A stretch of 13,492 nt of DNA from Burkholderiaceae bacterium (GTDB taxonomy: Bacteria > Pseudomonadota > Gammaproteobacteria > Burkholderiales > Burkholderiaceae_F). Each line of letters opens with the position of its first letter. The stretch's first letter is position 1. Under the pieces are notes generated by a model. It ran no database searches. It saw only the letters and a list, made by a program, of their open reading frames with translations, and was not told the DNA's origin. Positions 7,241 through 13,346 of this stretch are shown piece after piece. The translations under genes were made by a program, and so were the position numbers. The stretch lies in the NCBI GenBank assembly GCA_013696665.1, contig JACCYC010000065.1, positions 1-13,492 of the forward strand, read 5' to 3'.

Positions 7241-7281
7241 CCGATGACCTTAGCGCCGCATTCCCAGCCGCATGATGTTGC

Positions 7282-7445
7282 TTACAGATTCGAGCGTAGC
7301 CCGAGCCAATAGGAGCGTCCCGCCAGCGGCGCAAAGTCCTTCAGAAACGACGTGTGAACGCGGATCTGCTCATCGGTGAGATTGCGCACTTGCCCGTACA
7401 GCTTCAGCGACGCAATCGGCACCGGGATTGAAACCGTAAAGCTCA
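7282..7445 (-). repeat. Receptor 3' end, intact arm of an inverted repeat
   Basis: These last 164 bp of the receptor gene are matched in opposite orientation at 10058-10217. Seven substitutions and four deleted bases separate the copies, about 93% identity by hand alignment. Similarity stops exactly at the stop codon on one side and at TGAGC on the other. Confidence 0.85.
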
Positions 7446-9354
7446 GATCGACCCTGGTATAGGCGGCCGTTTCAGTTTCCGGCACGCCGTCGCGCAAGTC
7501 GAAACTTGCGGTGCGATCCTGCCTCTGCACTCGCATCACCGCGGCCTGTGCGCTCCAGATGTCGGCACGCCAGCCGAGATCGAGGCCGAAGCGTGTCGGA
7601 GAAATGCGCGGTAAATTGGCGCCGTCGTTGACGCCCGACGTCAACTTTGCGCGCACCGTATCGCCCCAGACGCGCGCTTGCGGACCACGGCGATCGCCGA
7701 ACTCGACCTCGGCCTCGGCGCCGCGGAACTGCACGTCGTCCTGTCGATAGAAGAGATTTGACAAGGTCTCTTCGACATTGCCGTCTTCGTCGAACAGATC
7801 GGTCGTGCTGCCGTCGAATGAGCCGTAGACGTAATCGCGCACGCGGTTGGCGAAAACATTGACTTTGCCCCGCACCGGCCCGGCCGTCTTGCGCAGCGAC
7901 ACGTCGAGGTTGACGGCGCGCTCTTTGCGTAAGTTGGGTTCGCCGATTTCGAATGCGAAAGTCGCCGGATGCGCACCGACGAAGTACAGCTCCTCGGCGC
8001 TCGGCGCACGTTGCGAGTAGGTCAGTGTTGCGCCGACATCGAATCCCGGCGCGAACTCCCAGCCCGCGCCAGCCGATGCCGAGTACAGGTCAAAAGTCCG
8101 TGACGGCGCGCGTGTGCCGTCTTCATAGTCCTCCTGCACGCGATAGCGCGCGCCCTCGTAACGCGCGCCGAACTCCGTGCGCACGCTGCCGAAGCGCTGC
8201 TCTTCGACCAGGAACAATGCGCCAAGCCGCTGCCGTGTTTCGGGCAACGTACCCTCGCCCACGCCGCGAACCTCGGCCCCCTGCAGCTGCAAGCCGACCA
8301 CTCCGTTGAAACCGGCAATCGTGTTGTGCGGCAACTCAACGCGCCCTTCGGCGGCCTTGTTGGTAAATATCGCTCCGGGTTCGCCGCTCGGCTCGAACTC
8401 GGTGTGCTTGTAATCAGTGAACGCGAATTTCGAACGCAGGCCCTTAAAGATGGCGAACGGCCGCGTGATGTCACCGAGCAGTTCGGTGCGCGTGCGCTTC
8501 AAGTCGATGGTGACCGGTTCGCCCGGATTCGGAATGCCGTATTCGGATTCGTAGCGTTGTACTGCTGCGCCGAAGTTAAAGCCGGAGCCGAAAAAGCCGA
8601 GCCCACCGGCGATCGACTGCGTATCGGTCTTGCTGTTCGGCAGCCTATCGCTTGCAATGACCTCGCCGCTGGCATCACGCACCGGCTCTGCCAGCTCGTA
8701 GTCCGAGGTGCGCTGTTTGAAACCTTCGAGCCGCCACGCCGCATCGGTGCCCAGCGGCCCTTGCAGCTCAAGCGCGCCAAGGCGTTCTCGCTCAGCGGTG
8801 GTGCCGCGCAGATGCAGCCCGGCACCGAAATCTGACAACCGTTGCTGCGGAATCCGTTGCGATACGATGTTCACCAACCCGCCGCTTGCTCCCGAGCCGT
8901 ACAGCAGCGTTCCCGGACCACGTAACACTTCGACTTGCTGGCTGTTGAACGTGTCGGCAGACACGCGATGATCGGGCGACAGACTCGACACGTCGCCAAC
9001 CCCGAGGCCCGATTCGGTGATGCGGACACGCGCGGCGTCCTGACCGCGGATGATCGGGCGGCCTGCCCCGGCGCCGTATGCCGAAGACTGCACGCCAAGC
9101 TGCCGCGCGAGGGTCTCGCCGAGCGACGTTCCCTCCTGCAGACGCAAGCTTTCACCCTGCAGGAGACTGATAGGTTGCAACGCATCGAGTTCGGTGCGCG
9201 GCAGTGGCGTCAACGTAATGATCACTCGGTCGAGTGACTGAGTAGGCGCCGGCGGGGACGATTGCGCAAGTACCGCAGGTACAGCAGCAAGCGGCGCGAG
9301 CGCCGCGGTCACGGCGCGCACAAGTACGCTCCGCGCAAATTGTGTTGCATTCAT
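7282..9354 (-). CDS. TonB-dependent outer-membrane receptor, ZnuD-like
   Basis: This is an outer-membrane active transporter (690 aa). It has a signal peptide ending VPAVLA-QS (about 30), a TonB-box-like segment LDRVIITLTP (41-50), a plug domain (about 50-165) with RPIIRGQDAARVRI and VEVLRGPGTLLYGSGASGGLVNIVS, then a 22-strand-type barrel. DVSSLSPDHRVSAD (121-134) and the C-terminal HTSFLKDFAPLAGRSYWLGL closely resemble zinc receptor ZnuD and related proteins (SPDHA and FLKD.PL.GR motifs), so zinc is the favoured substrate; copper or another metal cannot be excluded. The ATG at 9354 gives the proper signal peptide; the frame is open 22 codons further upstream without a signal-like N-terminus. 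A 160-bp inverted copy of its 3' end lies at 10058-10217. Confidence 0.94.
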   Translation of the reverse strand: MNATQFARSVLVRAVTAALAPLAAVPAVLAQSSPPAPTQSLDRVIITLTPLPRTELDALQPISLLQGESLRLQEGTSLGETLARQLGVQSSAYGAGAGRPIIRGQDAARVRITESGLGVGDVSSLSPDHRVSADTFNSQQVEVLRGPGTLLYGSGASGGLVNIVSQRIPQQRLSDFGAGLHLRGTTAERERLGALELQGPLGTDAAWRLEGFKQRTSDYELAEPVRDASGEVIASDRLPNSKTDTQSIAGGLGFFGSGFNFGAAVQRYESEYGIPNPGEPVTIDLKRTRTELLGDITRPFAIFKGLRSKFAFTDYKHTEFEPSGEPGAIFTNKAAEGRVELPHNTIAGFNGVVGLQLQGAEVRGVGEGTLPETRQRLGALFLVEEQRFGSVRTEFGARYEGARYRVQEDYEDGTRAPSRTFDLYSASAGAGWEFAPGFDVGATLTYSQRAPSAEELYFVGAHPATFAFEIGEPNLRKERAVNLDVSLRKTAGPVRGKVNVFANRVRDYVYGSFDGSTTDLFDEDGNVEETLSNLFYRQDDVQFRGAEAEVEFGDRRGPQARVWGDTVRAKLTSGVNDGANLPRISPTRFGLDLGWRADIWSAQAAVMRVQRQDRTASFDLRDGVPETETAAYTRVDLSFTVSIPVPIASLKLYGQVRNLTDEQIRVHTSFLKDFAPLAGRSYWLGLRSNL

Positions 9355-9444
9355 TTTTCTTTCGTTCCATTCGTCTTGAGCGCGTTCGATCGAACGCCAA
9401 CACCGGTGGCAAACGCGCACCGGCAGGAGTGTTAAGAGGAAATG

Positions 9445-9813
9445 TCAGGCGCGCGGCGGCGCGCGTGACTGGAACGGAAGATGCGGGGAATTATCGGTGA
9501 CCGCGAAATTGAGCGTCGCCGAGGTGAAATGCACCGGCAGGGCCGCAACCGGTGCAGGCAAGGCGGACGGCGTGCCGTCGGCCAACGTGGCGGCGTCGTA
9601 CGCCGCACAGTCATGCCCGCGGTCATTGCCATGGTCATCGTTGGACGAAAGCCCAGGCCAGCTCGAGGCCTGCGATTGCGTCCAGGGAGCGTGCCAGATC
9701 CGATGCGAAACGCCGGCGCTCTGCGCGCTGATCAGCGCGATTGCAAACAGAGTAACCGACGCCGCGCGGGCGAATGAAAAAACTTTGAGGTGCTTGCGCT
9801 GGATTAACCACAT
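9445..9813 (-). CDS. DUF2946-like small exported protein
   Basis: A 122-aa protein with an N-terminal hydrophobic helix (about 14-32) followed by AGVSHRIWHAPW, a His/Asp-rich middle (NDDHGNDRGHDCAAYDAATLADG) and a Pro-rich end QSRAPPRA. This layout of membrane helix, HR..HA, HDC..YD..LADG and terminal RAPP matches what I recall of DUF2946 proteins, which are often found beside TonB receptors for copper or other metals. The start is uncertain: ATG 9813 gives the usual short N-terminus, ATG 9834 and GTG 9867 are in frame, and none has a good Shine-Dalgarno. It ends 90 bp before the receptor and is probably the first gene of the cluster. A metal-binding role is inferred. Confidence 0.7.
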   Translation of the reverse strand: MWLIQRKHLKVFSFARAASVTLFAIALISAQSAGVSHRIWHAPWTQSQASSWPGLSSNDDHGNDRGHDCAAYDAATLADGTPSALPAPVAALPVHFTSATLNFAVTDNSPHLPFQSRAPPRA

Positions 9814-9822
9814 GGCGAACAA

Positions 9823-9852
9823 ATTATGGCGCATACCGACGGCACATGTCCG
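9823..9852 (-). promoter_or_regulatory. Weak promoter candidate for the metal-uptake cluster
   Basis: On the minus strand CGGACA (9852-9847) and CATAAT (9828-9823) are spaced by 18 bp, just ahead of ATG 9813. If used with that start the transcript would be almost leaderless. No Zur-like AT-rich palindrome is visible in 9813-9960, so metal control here cannot be shown. Confidence 0.25.
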
Positions 9853-9863
9853 ACCTGCGTAGA

Positions 9864-10057
9864 TCACTCACCACGTGGCGTGCCGGGTACTAATACCTCC
9901 TTTAGTTCTGCAAGAGCCTTGCGATTGATCACAAGCGACCGACCGCGCGGCAACTTTGTTCCCATGGCACATGTCCCGACCCGCAGTTTGACCAAATCGC
10001 AGCCGCGCAGTTTGCTGTCGATGCGCAAGTTAAACAACGCGAGTTCTCGCAGCCGGT
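9864..10057 (-). pseudogene. Decayed tyrosine recombinase fragment
   Basis: Read on the minus strand, the frame gives RLRELALFNLRIDSKLRGC followed by DLVKLRVGTCAMG. This is very like the core of a widespread phage-type integrase family (ALFNLAIDSKLRGCDLV...LRV). Only this stretch, about 35 residues, is recognisable; what follows (GRSLVINRKALAEL...) diverges and ends at TGA 9864-9866. Upstream the frame meets the receptor remnant at 10057/10058 with no start codon, and no catalytic residues are present. It is therefore a scar, not a gene. Its stop overlaps a possible GTG start (9867) of the DUF2946-like frame, so the cluster's leader may derive from recombinase DNA. Identification rests on a remembered motif. 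Confidence 0.58.
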
Positions 10058-10217
10058 TGAGCTTTACGGTTTATCCCGTGCCGCTTGCGTCGCTGAAGCT
10101 GAACGGGCATGTGCGCAATCTCACCGATGAGCAGATCCGCGTTCACACGTCGCTTCGAAGGACTTTGCGCCGCTGGCGGGACGCTCCGACTGGCTCGGGC
10201 TACGCTCGAATCTGTAG
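10058..10217 (+). pseudogene. Remnant of a ZnuD-like receptor, 3' end only
   Basis: The segment encodes LSFTVYPVPLASLKLNGHV then RNLTDEQIRVHTS and, after a one-base deletion near 10155, KDFAPLAGRSDWLGLRSNL with a TAG stop. It matches the C-terminus of the intact receptor encoded at 7282-9354 but lies on the opposite strand. Three bases are lost near its 5' end (net in frame) and one later (frameshift). No receptor sequence precedes 10058; an integrase remnant abuts it. It is either an inverted duplication of the neighbour or the last piece of a lost paralogue. Its stop codon overlaps a GTG that opens the next small ORF. Confidence 0.87.
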
Positions 10218-10381
10218 TGCGCGGCCGCAGCCCATCGACGACCGAAGATTATGCGGCGGAGGCCGTTCGGATCATCGCTGCCAATTCCATCAACGCGCAG
10301 ATCCGGGCCCGCAATCAATTCGATGCAGCGCTCGCATTCGACGCCAAGAAGGTGGAGTCATGCGCGCGCGGCTGCGATTAA
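10217..10381 (+). CDS. Small ORF coupled to the receptor remnant (54 aa), unknown
   Basis: The GTG start shares its first base with the final G of the receptor-remnant TAG stop (TAGTG), as in translationally coupled operon genes. The product is hydrophilic and helical, with EDYAAEAVRIIAANSINAQ then IRARNQFDAALAFDAKKVE, which has coding-like composition. The frame is also open upstream through the remnant, so its real start is not certain. It overlaps the next ORF by 22 bp. No family is recognised. Confidence 0.38.
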   Translation: MRGRSPSTTEDYAAEAVRIIAANSINAQIRARNQFDAALAFDAKKVESCARGCD

Positions 10382-10464
10382 TCGCTGCCTTGGCCATTGC
10401 GTTCGAGATCCCCCTTACGCTCATGGCACTCGCTTATGCGATAACTTGGTTGGTGATGCGATGA
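10360..10464 (+). CDS. Small single-span membrane protein (34 aa)
   Basis: The predicted product starts with basic MRARLRLIAAL and continues with one hydrophobic helix (about 6-32, AIAFEIPLTLMALAYAITWL), ending VMR: a typical bitopic micro-protein. AAGGTGGAG lies 3-11 nt ahead of the ATG, a good ribosome-binding site that decides this start. Its last codons overlap the next start (GTGATGCGATGAG), suggesting coupled translation. No family is recognised. A long reading frame that runs into it from 9826 is a chance frame through the remnants. Confidence 0.5.
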   Translation: MRARLRLIAALAIAFEIPLTLMALAYAITWLVMR

Positions 10465-10811
10465 GAGCCGTCAGCGATCTGCAGCATCCACCCCGGGTAC
10501 GCACGACGGCCGACGAGGAACGTGCACGTTATGTCGTCGCACAGCTTGACGATCTGCACCAGCAAGTTCGCATGCTGATCGACGTCGCTGAAACGCTGCT
10601 CGGCCAGTTTGACCAAATGGAACAGCTCGTTACTAAGGCTCAATGTCCGCTCGGGCAATGCCACCGCCAAAAAAAAGCCGAAGACCATGAAGTCGCGCTG
10701 GTTGTTCGTCCGATGATGTTCTCCCTGTGTGATCGGACGAGTCTTCGTCGTTCGGTTGGACGAGGCAGAACGGCCGTCATCGTATTGACTTCTTCGACTA
10801 CTTACTACTAG
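10461..10811 (+). CDS. Small helical protein with an A8 tract, possibly frameshifted
   Basis: ATG 10461 overlaps the 34-aa ORF stop in ATGA. Residues 1-70 are acidic and helical (TADEERARYVVAQLDDLHQQ, VRMLIDVAETLLGQFDQMEQ), coiled-coil like, followed by CPLGQCHRQKK. At 10669-10676 there is a run of eight A. In the current frame the protein continues to 116 aa with a less convincing, low-complexity tail; skipping one A gives the short basic end KKPKTMKSRWLFVR and a stop near 10716. The tract could be a slippage site, a mutation or a sequencing error. No family is recognised. Together with the two preceding ORFs it forms a tightly packed three-gene unit. Confidence 0.5.
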   Translation: MRAVSDLQHPPRVRTTADEERARYVVAQLDDLHQQVRMLIDVAETLLGQFDQMEQLVTKAQCPLGQCHRQKKAEDHEVALVVRPMMFSLCDRTSLRRSVGRGRTAVIVLTSSTTYY

Positions 10812-10814
10812 AGT
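10785..10814 (+). promoter_or_regulatory. Promoter candidate for the 223-aa gene and hydrolase
   Basis: TTGACT (10785-10790) and TAGAGT (10809-10814) are 18 bp apart, followed by a leader of about 70 nt to the ATG at 10889. The -35 is good and the -10 is weak. Confidence 0.28.
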
Positions 10815-10888
10815 TTTAGTGCCCACCGACATGCAGGGTTCAGCTGCACCGGCAGGGCTTCCCACCAACGACTACAAAGGAGTCGAGG

Positions 10889-11560
10889 ATGGACAAACGC
10901 AAGTCTAATGTTCGTTGGACCCTCGCCGCGCTCGCGGTGGCTGCAGTGCTCACCGCGATAGTTCTGATGATGGAGCAACCGCCACCGGCAATTGCTTCTG
11001 TCAAAAGTGCGCTTGGCTTGCAACGTGATACGGCAGCAGACGCGCCACGCGCCAAGCCGATCTGCACCTCGCCGGTCAACCCAAACGTCGCCGTGCCAAT
11101 CGACTGCATCCCGCAGCACCTTGCGAACCTGCCGCCCGACCCCGGGCCCGCAGGAATGAAAACCATCGAAGGTATCGACTCCGACAAGGACGGCGTGCGC
11201 GACGACGTGCAGCGGTTCATTGCGGAGAACTATGGAGACTCTCAGCGGGCCGTATTGGCACTGACGGGTCTGGCCAAACTTGCCTTGAAGGAGGTTGAAT
11301 TGGGTGACTCTGTAAGCAAGGAGCAAGCAAAGACTTTGGCACCCGAAATCATGAAGGCGACGGTCTGTTTCTCACGCTCTGTGAGCGAAGAATTAATCAA
11401 CAGGCGCGCATCAGAATTGGTTCAAATTAAAGTTACCAATACACCAGAGCGCTACGAGCGATTGCAGAAGTTCGAAAACCTGCTTGCGGGCGTCTACCCC
11501 TTAAACACCGCTCCTACTCCTGAGGTGTGCGGTTACGACCCAGCCTTATTACCTAACTAA
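10889..11560 (+). CDS. Membrane-anchored protein with a calcium-loop-like motif, unknown
   Basis: A 223-aa protein with basic N-terminus MDKRKSNVRW and one membrane helix (about 11-29), so most of it should lie in the periplasm. A Pro-rich linker is followed by GIDSDKDGVRDDVQRFI (95-111). Its D97-x-D99-x-D101-G...D105 spacing is that of calcium-binding loops of EF-hand or thrombospondin-3 type. The rest is helical, with cysteines at about 59, 73 and later positions that could form disulfides. The ATG at 10889 has AAAGGAG at good spacing. The hydrolase gene follows after 20 bp with its own strong site, so the two probably form one operon. I recall similar DSDxDGVRDDVQ proteins as uncharacterised; no function can be assigned. 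Confidence 0.85.
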   Translation: MDKRKSNVRWTLAALAVAAVLTAIVLMMEQPPPAIASVKSALGLQRDTAADAPRAKPICTSPVNPNVAVPIDCIPQHLANLPPDPGPAGMKTIEGIDSDKDGVRDDVQRFIAENYGDSQRAVLALTGLAKLALKEVELGDSVSKEQAKTLAPEIMKATVCFSRSVSEELINRRASELVQIKVTNTPERYERLQKFENLLAGVYPLNTAPTPEVCGYDPALLPN

Positions 11561-11580
11561 CACAAGAGGAGAGAAACAAA

Positions 11581-12867
11581 ATGAAAGCCTGCGTCATTTT
11601 TGCTTTGGCATGGGTGTGGTCGAGCATGGTAAGTGCCGAAACCATTAACCCGATTGATCGGAAACTTGACGTTTGCGGCAGGTATGAAGTGTTTCACATC
11701 AACGGGATCGATACGTCGCTAAGTGCCGCTGCTTTGAATCTTGACCGATTGGCGCGCGCCTACGGCAACGCGCACGACGGGCATCTAATTAACTACTTCG
11801 TGACACACAATAGATCGGCGGGCTTCGTCGGAGACGTCCAGCAAACGTGGCTTCAGATTCTGCGTGATTTTCCGAGTCTTTCGTGGGGGATTGTTCTGGC
11901 CGTTATTAAAGGCTTTGATCGTCCTGAAATGACGCCGGAACTGATGGCGGAGATTCGTGCTCGCTTTGATCGACTAAATCTCATGGTGCCCGACGCTGCG
12001 GGCGCTGACCTCCTCTACATACAAGGTCAGGTTCAGGCGCAGCACGAGACGGGTTCTAAGTAACTTTTCGTAGCGCATTCGCAAGGGACGATCTTCGCAA
12101 ATGATCTTTATGATGCCTTAGGTTCGGGCAGTGTGATACCCGCCGCATCAATGTGTATCGTGTCGGTAGCGAACGTAACGACAGGCGTGCGTGGTGCCTT
12201 CTCGTCTTACGTTACCAATCGTAGAGACCTCATCGTCAATGGCCTGCGCGTTTTCGTTTCACCGGAAATTTCGCCGTGGAACGTTGATCTGCCTTTTACC
12301 CGTAACGATGCGGCTGGACATAATTTCGTAGCAGTGTATCTGGCCTTCGCGCGAGCCAGGATCGTCGCCAGCATGCAACAAGCGCTTTCGCAGGCGGCAG
12401 GCACGCCGAACGGAAGGAATCTGATAGGCGGGACCAGCCTGAACGACTATCGTTTGTATGGTTGGGGGGGTTACCTAGATTGCTCGATTGGTCCGAATCG
12501 CCCGCAATCATGTCCCGCCATTGATACCGGCTTTGACATGCCGCTGGTGCGTGGCGGAACGGCGGTCACTCCTCCCGAATGGCGACCGGGATCATTTGAG
12601 GAAACCGTTGCCCTTGCGAATGCGCATGCTGATAGTTGCCTCGGTTACGCCGACCTCTCGTGGCAATACCACCGCACGCCCGCGTTCACCCCGCCCATAT
12701 ATGGATATTACTGCGGACAAAACGGATCAAGCTGGGAGTTAAGCATGATCTTTAGGGTCCTACGCAGTGCCGACTCTTTAGAGCGCCTGACTAATTCTAG
12801 CTTCTCAACGACAACAGGAGGGACGGGCGTGACGATAAGATGCATGTGCCGCACCCCTTCGGCATAG
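11581..12867 (+). pseudogene. Exported lipase-like alpha/beta hydrolase split by an in-frame TAA
   Basis: One continuous frame encodes a signal peptide (MKACVIFALAWVWSSMVSA-ET), an N-terminal domain (DVCGRYEVFHINGIDTS...), the nucleophile elbow LFVAHSQGT with Ser167, TNRRDLIVNGLR (candidate acid Asp216) and GHNFVAVYL (His247), and ends at TAG 12867 (428 positions). It is interrupted only by TAA 12061-12063, immediately before LFVAHSQG. The remaining two parts are 160 codons and a 266-codon tail without a good start of its own. There is no shift of frame, and both halves keep coding character, so the stop looks recent: one substitution from CAA, AAA or GAA. AGAGGAGAG precedes ATG 11581. The substrate is unknown. 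Readthrough, or a sequencing error, would restore a working enzyme. Confidence 0.85.
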
Positions 12868-12873
12868 AGAACG

Positions 12874-12895
12874 ACGGCCCTTCGGGGCCGTTTTT
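12874..12895 (+). terminator. Intrinsic terminator after the hydrolase gene
   Basis: ACGGCCC (12874-12880), tetraloop TTCG and GGGCCGT (12885-12891) form a perfect 7-bp GC-rich stem followed by TTTTT (12891-12895). It lies 6 nt after the hydrolase stop and closes the two-gene unit that begins at 10889. Confidence 0.92.
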
Positions 12896-12997
12896 ACGTT
12901 GGTAGCATTTCGCGCCAGGACATGGCCGACGTGCGCGAAATCGGTCCTCAGATTAGGCAGCTTGCCGACCGCTCGCGCCTTGGCTAAATTCGGCCAC

Positions 12998-13177
12998 GTG
13001 AGCGACTGGCCAACGCCCCAATTCGTGAAGCAGGAAAAAATGCTCGAGCTCGAGCGCGAGGCGCGCGTGCGTAGCAAAGACAAATTCGCCTACACGAGCG
13101 AAGAAGCGGCCAAGCTGCTTGAATCGAAGCTGAACGCCCGCGCGCATGACGCGCTGGGCAGTTGGCGCCGGCGCTAG
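12998..13177 (+). CDS. Possible small ORF (59 aa), unknown
   Basis: From GTG 12998 the product would start SDWPTPQF after the initiator and continue with a charged helical stretch (KMLELEREARVRSKDKFAYT, SEEAAKLLESKL), ending SWRRR. The frame is open upstream to 12899. An inner ATG at 13039 has the better Shine-Dalgarno (AGGA, 5 nt) and would give 45 aa. A 21-codon ORF (MADVREIGPQIRQLADRSRLG) at 12922-12987 precedes it in another frame and may be an earlier part of the same decayed gene. Its stop overlaps the convergent ORF at 13174. No family is recognised. Confidence 0.35.
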   Translation: MSDWPTPQFVKQEKMLELEREARVRSKDKFAYTSEEAAKLLESKLNARAHDALGSWRRR

Positions 13178-13314
13178 GGTAGTTGCGCTTTAGCGATCGC
13201 GAGCGCGGTCAGAATCGCTGCGACCAGAGACTGCGCCTCCCCTGGGTCGAGGCGTTCGAGCATTGCCTCCACCCTGTCGAAGATGGCATCGAGTCCGCGC
13301 TCAGCTTGGCTCAT
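13174..13314 (-). CDS. Possible small helical ORF (46 aa), unknown
   Basis: Read from ATG 13314 the product is MSQAERGLDAIFDRVEAML followed by ERLDPGEAQSLVAAILTALAIAK: an amphipathic helix, a DPGE turn, then a more hydrophobic helix. The frame can be read 12 codons further back to a CTG that overlaps the TGA of the upstream partial gene (CTGA), giving LKSDFAALERKR ahead of it. Either reading suggests coupling to that gene. No clear Shine-Dalgarno and no recognised family. Confidence 0.37.
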   Translation of the reverse strand: MSQAERGLDAIFDRVEAMLERLDPGEAQSLVAAILTALAIAKAQLP

Positions 13315-13346
13315 GCGCTTGCGTTCGAGCGCCGCGAAGTCACTCT

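Noticed and set aside
9355..9420. 22-residue extension of the receptor
   Set aside because: It would place Arg/Cys-rich residues before the signal peptide; the start at 9354 gives a normal exported N-terminus.
9813..9960. Zur operator upstream of the metal cluster
   Set aside because: I looked for an AT-rich GTTATA-type palindrome and saw none; zinc control is therefore not claimed from sequence.
9826..10464. Plus-strand frame of 212 codons
   Set aside because: It is a chance reading through the recombinase scar, part of the receptor remnant and finally the 34-aa membrane ORF; only the latter segment is kept as a gene.
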